64,000 nt of DNA from Acetobacter indonesiensis (lineage in GTDB: Bacteria > Pseudomonadota > Alphaproteobacteria > Acetobacterales > Acetobacteraceae), in NCBI RefSeq assembly GCF_000963945.1, contig NZ_BAMW01000006.1, positions 186,001-250,000 of the forward strand. The letters are read 5' to 3'. A model generated the notes under the pieces. That model searched no databases and was not told the origin of the DNA. It worked only from the letters and a program-made list of their open reading frames with translations. The translations under genes and the position numbers were made by a program. Positions 18,241 to 27,547 of this stretch are shown piece after piece. Numbering within the stretch: position 1 is the first letter of the stretch; each line of letters begins with the position of its first letter.

Positions 18241-18550
18241 TGTTATTTTGCGGTGACAACGTGAGAGGGGGCTAAAAGTTCACTAGAAAGAATGCATAAA
18301 GGCTTTGGGCGGTCTTTACGCGCTTATTACAGTTTTCAGATGATCGCTAGAGCGTTGGGTAACGGGCCGATGCTTGCGCTAACAACGCACTCCAATGTTT
18401 CAGCTTTCTGACACATCTTCGTGCGTGGTCTTCCCGCACTCCGAGCGATACAGAGGAAGAGGCGTTTACCCAACTCTACCCCGATTATGTCTCGGGCATC
18501 ATTTCAATCATTTGCTGATTTCATGCCTGCTCCAATGGAGTGTTTGAGTA
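18241..18550. other. intergenic region with no recognisable gene
   Basis: I find no convincing gene, tRNA or repeat here. The short plus-strand frame at 18421-18672 runs into the phosphodiesterase gene in another phase and is judged spurious. Together with the AT-rich stretch 17857-18035 this is the longest poorly explained gap in the left half of the window. It should hold the promoter of the following gene. Confidence 0.4.
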
Positions 18551-19891
18551 ATGGTATCTTCTGGATTTTTGAAAATTCTGTTTCTGGGGAGTGTTCTGTC
18601 CACGCTGTCTGCGTGTGCGCAACAACCGCAGATCCGCACGGCCCCACCGCATGTGCTGATGATTTCCCTTGATGGCATGAAGCCTGACTACGTTCTGCAT
18701 GCGCAGCAGCACAGATTGTCCATGCCGGTTCTTACACAGTTTCTAACACAGGGAACCTATGCCGAGGGCGTACAGGGTGTCTTGCCAACGGTAACATACC
18801 CTAGCCATACCACCATGATTACAGGTGTCTGGCCCGCACAACACGGGATTTATGCCAACACCATTTTTGCCCCGGAAGGCACCCACCCCGGTGAGTGGTA
18901 TTGGTATTATCAAGCTATTCAGGTACCAACTTTGCTACAGGCGGCAAAGGAGCATCACCTTACGACTGCCTCTGTCAGTTGGCCTGTGACAGTTGGTGCG
19001 CCCGTGGATTATCTGATTGCGGAATTTGCTCAGTCTGAACAGACGGGCCTGCCAAAAGGGGCAACTGTTAATCCGCCTGATCTGAAACAAAGTCTTCAGA
19101 TCAAACCCTTCCATACTGCTTCTGCCGATGAGAAAAAGACAGTGTGGAGCATTGGCATTATCAAGCAATATAATCCGCAGTTCATGCTGGTGCATCTGAC
19201 CGATCTTGATCATCAGGAGCATATGCATGCGCCCTTCAGTGCGGAAGCCAATCAGGCAGCCGAAACGCTGGATGGGCAGGTAGGGCGGTTGATTGATGCG
19301 GAACTTCAGGCAAGCCCGGATGCGCAGATTGTTGTGGTTTCAGATCATGGTTTTGTCAGGATTGACCATAAGGTTGCCCTGAATTTGGTGTTGGCTAAAG
19401 CTGGTCTGCTGACACTTTCTTCAGACAATGGAAAACCGCGTATTACCGCATGGGACGCGCAGGCGTGGGAGTCTGGCGGTTCATCTGCCATTATTTTACG
19501 CAACCCGCAGGATCAGGCTTTGGTTGCTCGTGTTTCTCAGGTTCTAAAAGACCTCGCCGCTGATCCCCATTATGGGATTGATCGTATTCTGACGCATGAT
19601 GACGTTGTGCGGCGGGGAGGAAACCCGGCGGCGAGCTTTGTTATCGATTTCAAGATAGGATATGCCGCATCTGGTAGTCTGAAAGGGAATAGTGTGAAAA
19701 CTATTCCCACGGCAGGCACGCATGGTTATTTACCCAATAATCCAGAACTTTACTCACTTTTGCTCATGAAAGGGCAGAATATACCGGCAGGGCGTAATCT
19801 GGGTGTTATTGATATGCGTCAGATCGCGCCAACAGTGGCGCATCTTCTGGGCGTAACGTTGAAGGATGCGTCATTGAAATCCGTTCTTTGA
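18551..19891 (+). CDS. ENPP-type nucleotide pyrophosphatase/phosphodiesterase lipoprotein
   Basis: This 446-residue member of the alkaline phosphatase superfamily should cleave phosphodiester or pyrophosphate bonds. The lipobox LSAC places the acylated Cys near residue 22, so it is membrane-anchored in the envelope. The first metal Asp is in ISLDGMKPDY (Asp41), the nucleophile Thr82 is in PTVTYPSHTT, and later ligands are in HLTDLDHQEH, VVVSDHGF and the C-terminal AGTHGY. The arrangement matches eukaryotic ENPP and Xanthomonas NPP enzymes. Extracellular nucleotide or phosphoester scavenging is likely; the true substrate is unknown. Confidence 0.85.
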   Translation: MVSSGFLKILFLGSVLSTLSACAQQPQIRTAPPHVLMISLDGMKPDYVLHAQQHRLSMPVLTQFLTQGTYAEGVQGVLPTVTYPSHTTMITGVWPAQHGIYANTIFAPEGTHPGEWYWYYQAIQVPTLLQAAKEHHLTTASVSWPVTVGAPVDYLIAEFAQSEQTGLPKGATVNPPDLKQSLQIKPFHTASADEKKTVWSIGIIKQYNPQFMLVHLTDLDHQEHMHAPFSAEANQAAETLDGQVGRLIDAELQASPDAQIVVVSDHGFVRIDHKVALNLVLAKAGLLTLSSDNGKPRITAWDAQAWESGGSSAIILRNPQDQALVARVSQVLKDLAADPHYGIDRILTHDDVVRRGGNPAASFVIDFKIGYAASGSLKGNSVKTIPTAGTHGYLPNNPELYSLLLMKGQNIPAGRNLGVIDMRQIAPTVAHLLGVTLKDASLKSVL

Positions 19892-19928
19892 CTGGGTTTT
19901 GATAGCACTCATTTTTGCGAGAAATAAA

Positions 19929-19966
19929 AAAAGCCTGATGCTTTTTGAAGGGCATCAGGCTTCTTC
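19929..19966. terminator. bidirectional terminator
   Basis: AAGCCTGATGC pairs with GCATCAGGCTT. On the minus strand seven T follow, making a strong terminator for the TonB receptor gene; on the plus strand it ends the phosphodiesterase gene more weakly. Confidence 0.88.
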
Positions 19967-20000
19967 AGTAGTCAAAAAACGAAGTTAGGATGGGTAAAGA

Positions 20001-22214
20001 TCAGAAACTGTAATGCACAGCCCCGACAGCGGTACGGGCTGCCCCATACCAGCACCATCCTGTCACGGCGCAAGATGAGACATATTTGGTGTTCAGCACG
20101 TTGTTAACGTTAAGCTGAACGCTCAAATTACGTGTTGTGTGCGACAATGCGCCAAAATCGTAACTCATCATCAGGTCTGCCAGCGTGTAGGCGGGGGCTG
20201 CAAAGCGGGTATAGGCCGTTGCGCCGCTGATGGTGCTGGTGAACGCACCATCGCTGGGGCCTGTGTACCGCATGCCACCGCCGATGGTGAAGCCTCTCCA
20301 CGGGCCGCGGGCAAATTTTGCCTGGTGGAAATCATAAGACAGGAAGGTAGAGGCCATCCATGTGGGCGCACCCAAAGCACGCGTACCCGTAACACCGGGT
20401 GCAGCGCTGCCATTAATCACACCCGCTGTTGCTGGGTTTCCTTTGTCGTAATCAGATTCCATGTAAGTCAGGGCCACGGTAAAGTTCAGGCCGGGAATAA
20501 TTTCGCCGCGTCCTTCCGCCTCAACGCCGCGTGTGCGGACCTCGCCGCCCTGAATGGAGTTCAGTGGGTTGCTGGGGTCAGTAATCAGAGTATTCTGACG
20601 TGCCAGATCATACGCTGAAACCGTCAGGATGGTTTTTGTGCCTTTTGGTTGGTATTTCAGGCCAAATTCATATTGGCGGCCGGTAATCGGCTTGTAGGGC
20701 GTGCCATATATGTTTGCCCCCGTCTGCGGTTCAAACGACGTTGAGTAACTGAAATAGGGGGCCAAGCCAAAGCGGAAGGCATAAAGCGCACCGACGCGCC
20801 ATGTCAGTTTGTTCTGGTTCAGGCGTGAAACGCTACCGCTGCTGGTGCTTTTTTGCTGGTACCAGTCATGCCGGATGCTTCCCATCAAATTCAGATTGCC
20901 GATTTCAATCTGGTCCTGACCATATGCACCGATTTGCTGTTGTGAAACGTCCGTTCTGGGGGCGTTTTTCACAAAATCGTTCCATTGATAGCCGTAAGTG
21001 GGATGATACAGATTCAGGTCTGGCACCCCGTTTGCGGCCCCTTGGGCAAAACGCATGCGATAATTGCCGTTATTGTCAAAATAGTCCTGCCCGGCCAGCA
21101 CTGTATGACGCACAAAGCCAGTATGGAACTTGGCGGTGAAGCTGTTATCCAGTGTCAGGCCGCCGTAATTTTCATCACTGCCGCCGGCACCGCGTCGGAC
21201 TGACTGCATGTCGGGGTTAAGGGAACTGAAATAGACCTGACGGTAGCTTTGCACCATGCGCTGATAGCGGAAGTTCGATTTGAAACTGAGGATATCATTA
21301 AAGCGATGGCGGATGAGGGTTGAGACGGACCCCTGTTTACGGTCAAAAATCTCATAATTAGGGTCACCATCATAGAAGTTTCGCGGCAACTGACCGTTGG
21401 GGTTGCGCAGAACAGACCCGATAGCCGGCACCCCACCGTATGATCCATTCTTGGGGTCGCGTTGGTAACTGCCAATGAAGGTAATGGATGTGTTTTCGTC
21501 TGGCACGTAGCTGACTTCTGGCGAGATATAATAACGTAAATTACGTGTCAGGCGTACGAAACCATCACTTTTTTCACCCCCACCAATCAGGCGGTAGAGA
21601 AAATGCTTTTTGGCATCCAGCGGGCCAGTCAGATCTGCATAACCGCGAATAAGATTGTAGTTGCCTGCTGAAAAATCGACCACGTTCTGCCGAACATCAA
21701 GCGGTGTCTTGCTGTTTTCGTTAATAAGGCCGCCGGGCGAGGAGTTACCATACAGCACCGAGGCCGGGCCTTTGATCACATCAACACTGTCAACGCGGTG
21801 AAAATCAAGCTGGGGGGTGCTGTAAACACCGCCAAGCAACCGCATGCCATCAAGAAACAGGGCAGGCGTAAAGCCGCGAATTGTCATCTGGTCATACCGG
21901 CCCACATTGCCACCACGCAGGTTGGTCATGGCCCCGGCAACATAGGTCAGTGCCTGATTAAGCGAGAGCGCATTGCGCTGCTGAAGCTCGGCATTGGTAA
22001 TAACGGTAATGGTCTGTGGTGTGCGGATCAGCGGCGTATCCGTCTTGGTGCCTGCGCTGCTTTTTACAGCATTCCGATACCCCGTAACCGAGATTTCTTC
22101 ATTCTTTTTCTTTGTTTTTGCAAGAACTTTTGCCGGTTTCTGTTCCGCGTGGACAGAAGGAGAGGAGAGTGCGAGCAGTGTGCAACTGCACAGCAAGACA
22201 AAACGCGGAGTCAT
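20001..22214 (-). CDS. TonB-dependent siderophore receptor
   Basis: This outer-membrane receptor imports a ferric siderophore using TonB energy. A signal peptide (MTPRFVLLC to about SVHA) precedes the plug domain, with RTPQTITVITNAELQQRNA, the block MTIRGFTPALFLDGMR and VIKGPASVLYGNSSPGGLIN typical of FpvA/FhuE-class receptors. A 22-strand barrel follows and ends in the terminal Phe of outer-membrane proteins. At 737 residues the length is normal. The ATG at 22214 sits directly before the signal peptide; the longer frame to 22277 would overlap the Fur box. No siderophore synthesis genes are nearby, so it may take up a foreign siderophore. Confidence 0.93.
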   Translation of the reverse strand: MTPRFVLLCSCTLLALSSPSVHAEQKPAKVLAKTKKKNEEISVTGYRNAVKSSAGTKTDTPLIRTPQTITVITNAELQQRNALSLNQALTYVAGAMTNLRGGNVGRYDQMTIRGFTPALFLDGMRLLGGVYSTPQLDFHRVDSVDVIKGPASVLYGNSSPGGLINENSKTPLDVRQNVVDFSAGNYNLIRGYADLTGPLDAKKHFLYRLIGGGEKSDGFVRLTRNLRYYISPEVSYVPDENTSITFIGSYQRDPKNGSYGGVPAIGSVLRNPNGQLPRNFYDGDPNYEIFDRKQGSVSTLIRHRFNDILSFKSNFRYQRMVQSYRQVYFSSLNPDMQSVRRGAGGSDENYGGLTLDNSFTAKFHTGFVRHTVLAGQDYFDNNGNYRMRFAQGAANGVPDLNLYHPTYGYQWNDFVKNAPRTDVSQQQIGAYGQDQIEIGNLNLMGSIRHDWYQQKSTSSGSVSRLNQNKLTWRVGALYAFRFGLAPYFSYSTSFEPQTGANIYGTPYKPITGRQYEFGLKYQPKGTKTILTVSAYDLARQNTLITDPSNPLNSIQGGEVRTRGVEAEGRGEIIPGLNFTVALTYMESDYDKGNPATAGVINGSAAPGVTGTRALGAPTWMASTFLSYDFHQAKFARGPWRGFTIGGGMRYTGPSDGAFTSTISGATAYTRFAAPAYTLADLMMSYDFGALSHTTRNLSVQLNVNNVLNTKYVSSCAVTGWCWYGAARTAVGAVHYSF

Positions 22215-22230
22215 TGATGTCACCAAATAT

Positions 22231-22249
22231 GATAATGATTCGCAAAATC
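22231..22249 (-). promoter_or_regulatory. Fur box upstream of the TonB receptor
   Basis: On the minus strand GATTTTGCGAATCATTATC matches the 19-base Fur consensus at about 15 positions, with a perfect ATTATCA/TGATAAT half. It lies 17 bases before the start codon, so iron repression is expected. Confidence 0.75.
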
Positions 22250-22261
22250 GTTTAGAGAGAG

Positions 22262-22276
22262 TGCGAGTTGCTCGCA
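22262..22276. promoter_or_regulatory. 15-bp perfect inverted repeat
   Basis: TGCGAG and CTCGCA flank a three-base centre, immediately upstream of the Fur box. The symmetry fits a second regulator of the receptor gene, such as one sensing its siderophore, but no regulator gene is adjacent. Confidence 0.35.
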
Positions 22277-22564
22277 ACTGGTGAAATCAACCGTGTGTCA
22301 TTCTCAACACAATCCTAGAATAAAAGCAGGCTGATTTATGTATTTATTTTCATGATGTTCAGCATCATCGGCGCAGCAGAGAAGGCTGAACGGCAAGCGG
22401 CTGATCATAATGCCTAAAATCAATAATCTCACGGGCAGAAGGACGCCGCGTTGCCGAAGAGAACAACGAAAGCACTCTCCGGCTTAGGGCCAGATACAGC
22501 TATGCTTGCACAGGATAAGTTAGCGTTACCGCTACTAGGATTTAATTTTTGGGAGATTAAAAGC

Positions 22565-22640
22565 TGGGGCGAACGACGGGGATCGAACCCGCGACAACCG
22601 GTACCACAAACCGGCGCTCTACCAACTGAGCTACGTCCGC
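22565..22640 (-). tRNA. tRNA-His (GTG anticodon)
   Basis: The minus strand folds as a tRNA: acceptor GCGGACG with CGTTCGC, D-arm AGCTCAGTTGGTAGAGC, anticodon loop TTTGTGGTA (anticodon GTG, His) and T-arm GGGTTCGATCCCC. The extra 5' G at 22641 and discriminator C are the histidine identity features. CCA is encoded at the 3' end. The roughly 285 bases between it and the TonB receptor promoter region hold nothing else that I recognise. Confidence 0.97.
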
Positions 22641-22715
22641 CACACAGCTAGGGGTCGTTTAGAGAAGAGACGCTGGCCCGTCAATGCAAGAGTGAGGGGC
22701 AAACGCAAAAAAGTT

Positions 22716-23888
22716 TCAACCACGGTTACGCCAGGCGGCAATCCGGCCTACGGCGTCCCGCAAAACGCTTTCCTGTTTGCAAAAAGCGAAGCGCAGCAAA
22801 TGCGTGGGGGGAGTCCCGTTACTGGCTTCGTAGAAGGCTGAAGCCGGAATGGTTGTCACGCCTGCTTTCTCGGTCAGCAGACGGGCAAATGCCATGTCAT
22901 CCAACCCGTTGGCCAAGGGGGTGATGTCCGCCATGACAAAATAGCTACCATGGCAGGGGAGCACGTCTAACCCGACACTCCGCAGGCCATCAGACAGAAT
23001 ATCGCGTTTACGCGCCATATCTGCGGCGAGGTCTGCAAAATAGGATTCGTCTTTGTCTAGCCCATAGGCAACAGCACGTTGAAGGTTGGGGGCTGTGGCA
23101 AAAACCAGATTCTGATGGGCTTTTGCGATGACCTCGGCCAGCGGAGTAGGGGCTGTGATATAACCGACTTTCCACCCCGTCAGGGAAAAGCTTTTGCCTG
23201 CACTGCCTATGCGCACACAGCGGTCGCGCATGTCTGGCAACGCCATAAGCGAAACATGGGGCGTATTGAACGTCAGGTGTTCGTACACTTCATCACACAC
23301 GGCGTACACGTCATGCTGCTTTACAAGCGATGCGATGAAATCCAGTTCGTCTTGTGAAAAGACTTTGCCCGTGGGGTTCATGGGGGTGTTGAGCAGAATG
23401 GCTTTGGTGCGGTCTGAAAAAGCCTCTGCCAGTGCCTGCCGTGGCAATGTCCAGCCCGGATGCTCCAGCCGGACCATGCGTGGCACGCCGCCTAGCTGGC
23501 GAACCATGGGCAGATAAGTGTCATAAAGCGGTTCAATCAGCACCACTTCGTCACCCGGTTCAATCAGCGCCATCAGAGAAGCCGCGAGGGCTTCTGTCGC
23601 CCCCGATGTCACGATGACTTCAGAATCGGGGTTGATGGCGAGTCCCTGAAACCGGGCGTTTGAACGGGCAACAGCCTGACGCAGTGCGGGCAGGCCGGTA
23701 AGGGGGGCGTATTGGTTGCGGTTATCAAGCAGGGCGTCTGCCGCGGCCTGCACCATGTCGTGCGGGCCTTCCGTGTCCGGGAAACCCTGGCCAAGGTTAA
23801 TGGCCCCGTGTTTACGGGCCAATTCAGACATGACGGTAAAAATTGTCGTGGGTAGCGCCGCCAAGTGTCGGTTTAGCGGTTTTGTCAT
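22716..23888 (-). CDS. PLP-dependent aminotransferase, class I/II
   Basis: This is a 390-residue fold-type I aminotransferase. It has INLGQGFPDTEGP near the start, the Ala/Thr block VTSGATEALAASLMAL, NTPMNPTGKV for substrate and cofactor binding, DEVYEHL with the pyridine-contacting Asp and Tyr, and the PLP lysine in SAGKSFSLTGWK. It resembles the YbdL/kynurenine aminotransferase group, which acts on methionine, aromatic or related amino acids. Exact specificity is uncertain. The ATG at 23888, after AAGGAACCC, matches the family; the frame to 23963 does not. It is divergent from glnB. Confidence 0.87.
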   Translation of the reverse strand: MTKPLNRHLAALPTTIFTVMSELARKHGAINLGQGFPDTEGPHDMVQAAADALLDNRNQYAPLTGLPALRQAVARSNARFQGLAINPDSEVIVTSGATEALAASLMALIEPGDEVVLIEPLYDTYLPMVRQLGGVPRMVRLEHPGWTLPRQALAEAFSDRTKAILLNTPMNPTGKVFSQDELDFIASLVKQHDVYAVCDEVYEHLTFNTPHVSLMALPDMRDRCVRIGSAGKSFSLTGWKVGYITAPTPLAEVIAKAHQNLVFATAPNLQRAVAYGLDKDESYFADLAADMARKRDILSDGLRSVGLDVLPCHGSYFVMADITPLANGLDDMAFARLLTEKAGVTTIPASAFYEASNGTPPTHLLRFAFCKQESVLRDAVGRIAAWRNRG

Positions 23889-24123
23889 GTCTGGGTTCCT
23901 TATTCGGGAAAGAGGGCGAAAACCTTGAAAAACAGGCAAAAAACAACCGGCAACCGTCAGCAATCAATGCTTTATCGATACTATTTCACATCTGCCCGAT
24001 TGCTCATGCGGCCAACCCGTGCAAGTTTGGACGCGTTCGGCTTGAGCGTCCATGCCCTGCGGGGTAAGGCAACGGTAGAGACGGGCCCCTCTAAAACAGG
24101 GTACAGCAGTGATATATTGATGA

Positions 24124-24468
<345 letters not shown>

Positions 24469-24581
24469 CAGCGCCGTCGGCCCATCAGGGCCAGACTGCG
24501 CGGCAGAGCATGGCACGCGTTTGATAATCCTAGCTGTGCCGGAAGAGTTCCGGTGCGCAACAGGTTGTAGGTGAAGAGAGA

Positions 24582-26027
24582 ATGGTGAAGAAAACAACGT
24601 CTGCGGGCGACGCCAAAGCCGCAGCAATTGCCAAAGTATTCGACCTGATTCAGGAGAATTCGGTCGAACTGGTTGACCTGCGCTTTACTGACCCGCGCGG
24701 TAAATGGCACCACACTGCGCAGTACGTCACCACGATTGAAGAAGATACCTTCACCGAAGGCTTCATGTTTGACGGCTCTTCCATTGATGGCTGGAAAGCA
24801 ATCAATGAAAGCGACATGGTTCTGCTGCCAGACGCAGAAACCGCTGTCATGGACCCGTTTTCTGCCCGTCCGCAGTTGATCCTGTTCTGTGATATTATCG
24901 AGCCTTCAACCGGGCAGCCCTATAACCGTGACCCACGTTCTACCGCCAAGCTGGCAGAACAGTATCTGAAGTCTACCGGTCTGGGTGATACCGCGTTCTT
25001 TGGCCCGGAAGCTGAATTCTTCATTTTTGACAGCGTGCGTTTCGGCACTGGCCCGAACTTTGGCACCTATCAGCTCGACAGCATCGAAGGCCCCGGCGCA
25101 TCCCTGAAGGATTATCCGGAAGGCAATATGGGCCACCGTCCGGGTGTTAAAGGTGGTTACTTCCCAGTGCCGCCAGTAGACAGCGAAGCAGACCTGCGCG
25201 CTGAAATGCTGGCAACCATGGGCGAAATGGGCCTGCCGATTGAAAAGCACCACCACGAAGTGGCGCAGTCTCAGCACGAACTGGGCACCAAGTTTGATAC
25301 GCTGGTCCGTTCTGCCGACTTCATGCAGATTTACAAATACTGTGTGCACAACGTTGCCCAGTCTTACGGCAAGACGGCAACTTTCATGCCGAAGCCTATC
25401 TATGGCGATAACGGTTCTGGCATGCATGTTCACCAGTCTATCTGGAAAGAAGGCAAGCCGACATTCGCTGGTAACGGTTATGCAGACCTGTCTGACACCG
25501 CACTGTATTACATTGGCGGTATCATTAAGCATGCAAAGGCGCTGAACGCCTTCACCAACCCGTCAACCAATTCCTACAAGCGTCTGATTCCGGGTTTTGA
25601 AGCGCCCGTGCTGCTGGCATATTCTGCCCGCAACCGTTCTGCTTCCTGCCGTATTCCGTACGCAACCAGCCCCAAGGCAAAGCGTGTTGAAGTCCGCTTC
25701 CCGGACCCGACAGCTAACCCTTACCTGTCTTTCGCCGCCATGCTGATGGCTGGTCTGGACGGCATCAAGAACAAGATCCACCCCGGCGATGCGATGGACA
25801 AGGATCTGTATGACCTGCCGCCAGAAGAACTGAAGCAGATCCCGACTGTTGCCGGGTCCCTGCGTGAAGCTCTGGAAGCTTTGCAGGCTGATCATGAATT
25901 CCTTCTGGCTGGTGGCGTGTTCACCAAGGACCAGATTGAAAGCTACATCAACGTCAAATGGGCAGACGTGTATCGCTTCGAACACACGCCGCACCCGGTT
26001 GAGTTTGAAATGTACTATTCTGTCTGA
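24582..26027 (+). CDS. glnA: glutamine synthetase type I
   Basis: This dodecameric enzyme makes glutamine from glutamate, ammonia and ATP. The 481-residue protein has the beta-grasp block [11 protein letters not shown], the metal site [21 protein letters not shown], the ATP block [12 protein letters not shown], the glutamate-binding [10 protein letters not shown] and the adenylylation site Tyr410 in [11 protein letters not shown]. The last shows it is the GlnE-regulated I-beta form. GAAGAGAGA precedes the ATG. It follows glnB and ends at a strong hairpin terminator. Confidence 0.98.
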   Translation: MVKKTTSAGDAKAAAIAKVFDLIQENSVELVDLRFTDPRGKWHHTAQYVTTIEEDTFTEGFMFDGSSIDGWKAINESDMVLLPDAETAVMDPFSARPQLILFCDIIEPSTGQPYNRDPRSTAKLAEQYLKSTGLGDTAFFGPEAEFFIFDSVRFGTGPNFGTYQLDSIEGPGASLKDYPEGNMGHRPGVKGGYFPVPPVDSEADLRAEMLATMGEMGLPIEKHHHEVAQSQHELGTKFDTLVRSADFMQIYKYCVHNVAQSYGKTATFMPKPIYGDNGSGMHVHQSIWKEGKPTFAGNGYADLSDTALYYIGGIIKHAKALNAFTNPSTNSYKRLIPGFEAPVLLAYSARNRSASCRIPYATSPKAKRVEVRFPDPTANPYLSFAAMLMAGLDGIKNKIHPGDAMDKDLYDLPPEELKQIPTVAGSLREALEALQADHEFLLAGGVFTKDQIESYINVKWADVYRFEHTPHPVEFEMYYSV

Positions 26028-26054
26028 TCTACCTTTTCAGGTATCAGAAAAATA

Positions 26055-26091
26055 GAAACGGGGCCTTCTTCGGAAGGCCCCGTTTTTTTGT
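26055..26091. terminator. bidirectional terminator after glnA
   Basis: AAACGGGGCCTTC pairs with GAAGGCCCCGTTT around TTCG and leads into seven T on the plus strand. The minus strand gives a weaker T-rich tail serving the convergent mutarotase gene. Confidence 0.93.
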
Positions 26092-26110
26092 GCTGTCAGG
26101 ATAGAAACCG

Positions 26111-27346
26111 TTATTGCGTGGCGGCTGCGCCTGTAACCCCAAACTGAAATGTGGTGGTGTGATCAAACGCCTCACCGGGACGCAGGGTGGTGGTCGGGAA
26201 GGCTGGGTGATTAGGGGAATCTGGATAATGCTGCGTTTCAAGCGCAATGGCGTCGGTTTGCCGGTAAGCGTGTCCAGACGGGCCAGCATACGTCCCATCG
26301 AGCGAGTTTGAGGTATAAACCTGTATCCCCGGCTGGGTGGTTGAGACGGAAAGAGTGCGGCCAGAAGCGGGGTCAGTCACAGTAGCGGCAAGGCGCTGCG
26401 TCCTGCCGTCATAGCCGTTTATAATCCAGTTATGGTCATAGCCACGGCCAATCAGCATCTGGGGATGATTGTCCCGCAGACGCTCACCAATACGGTGCGG
26501 GGTGCGGAAATCAAGGGGGGTTGAACCAACGGGGGCAATCTGCCCTGTGGGAATGGCCGCGTGATCAACCGGCGTGAAGGTATCAGCGTTGATTTGCAGC
26601 GTATGGTTTTCGATAGAGCCAGAGCCTTCGCCACCAAGATTGAAGTAGCTGTGGTTGGTCAGGTTTAACACCGTGGGGCGGTCAGTCGTGGCGCGATAGC
26701 GGATGCTCAACCGGTTGCTGTCATCAAGAACGTAATCAACTGTCACATGGAGTGTGCCGGGAAAGCCTTCTTCCCCGTCGGGGCTGGTCAGTGTCAGTTC
26801 CGCGCCAACAGCATGGGATAGGCCAGACAGCTTGCGCACCTGCCAGATTTTCTTGTCAAACCCGACCAGGCCACCGTGCAGCGTGTTGGGTGGATTATTG
26901 ACGGTGGTATGGATTGTCTGCCCATCAAGCACAAATGTGCCGTTTGCCAGCCGATTGGCGTACCGCCCAATCAAGGCACCGAAATAGATATTGGCATGGG
27001 CACTGTCTGTTTCGTAACCATCCAGTTTGGCAAAGCCGAGCACCACATTGGCAACACGCCCGTTGCGGTCTGGCACATTGATTGCGGTGATAATACCACC
27101 ATAAGACAGAAATTGAACGCTCATGCCGTTGGCATTGCGCAGAGTATAGCGCTGCACTTTCTGCCCGCTTGAAAGCGTGCCGAAAGCTTTGCTGTCAAAA
27201 GCGCGGGCTGACGCATCAGGTGTGGAAATCATCATGCAGGCCGCCAGTGCTCCCAAGCTGATCATGCTGCGTGCCAACAGGCTGCGCCCGCTTCGTGCCA
27301 GAGTATAAGCGGGCCGGGGCATGGGGGCAGCAAAAGAACGCGTCAT
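26111..27346 (-). CDS. secreted aldose 1-epimerase (mutarotase)
   Basis: Aldose 1-epimerase interconverts alpha and beta anomers of free sugars. The galactose mutarotase fold is shown by NPPNTLHGG (conserved His), LTNHSYFNL (catalytic His) and, near the end, ALETQHYPDSPN (catalytic Glu). Unlike cytosolic GalM (about 340 residues), this 411-residue protein has an N-terminal extension of about 50 residues with a basic start, a hydrophobic segment (MISLGALAACMM) and an Ala-x-Ala cleavage region (ASARA). It is therefore probably periplasmic. It lies about 1.9 kb before the PQQ glucose dehydrogenase gene. Confidence 0.88.
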   Translation of the reverse strand: MTRSFAAPMPRPAYTLARSGRSLLARSMISLGALAACMMISTPDASARAFDSKAFGTLSSGQKVQRYTLRNANGMSVQFLSYGGIITAINVPDRNGRVANVVLGFAKLDGYETDSAHANIYFGALIGRYANRLANGTFVLDGQTIHTTVNNPPNTLHGGLVGFDKKIWQVRKLSGLSHAVGAELTLTSPDGEEGFPGTLHVTVDYVLDDSNRLSIRYRATTDRPTVLNLTNHSYFNLGGEGSGSIENHTLQINADTFTPVDHAAIPTGQIAPVGSTPLDFRTPHRIGERLRDNHPQMLIGRGYDHNWIINGYDGRTQRLAATVTDPASGRTLSVSTTQPGIQVYTSNSLDGTYAGPSGHAYRQTDAIALETQHYPDSPNHPAFPTTTLRPGEAFDHTTTFQFGVTGAAATQ

Positions 27347-27547
27347 GTAAACACTTACCTCTCAAATCAGTTCTGCCGACAAAACGCATAAAAGGCCGGT
27401 TCTGTTCAGAATAAGAGCGTGCTTATGAAGGTTCTGGCTGATTTGTGAACATATCAGGCAAAAAGGTGGCGTTTTCTTCACTATTCCTGATGATGAATCA
27501 TGTCGCCCTTATTCAGCACGAGGGTAATATCGGTCCTTACCGTCGTG

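Noticed and set aside
18421-18672. 83-codon frame before the phosphodiesterase gene
   Set aside because: It overlaps the true gene start out of phase and lacks a ribosome-binding site.
24520-24540. Sigma-54-like TGGCACG upstream of glnA
   Set aside because: The -24 half matches, but the required GC dinucleotide at -12 reads AT, so I do not call a promoter.
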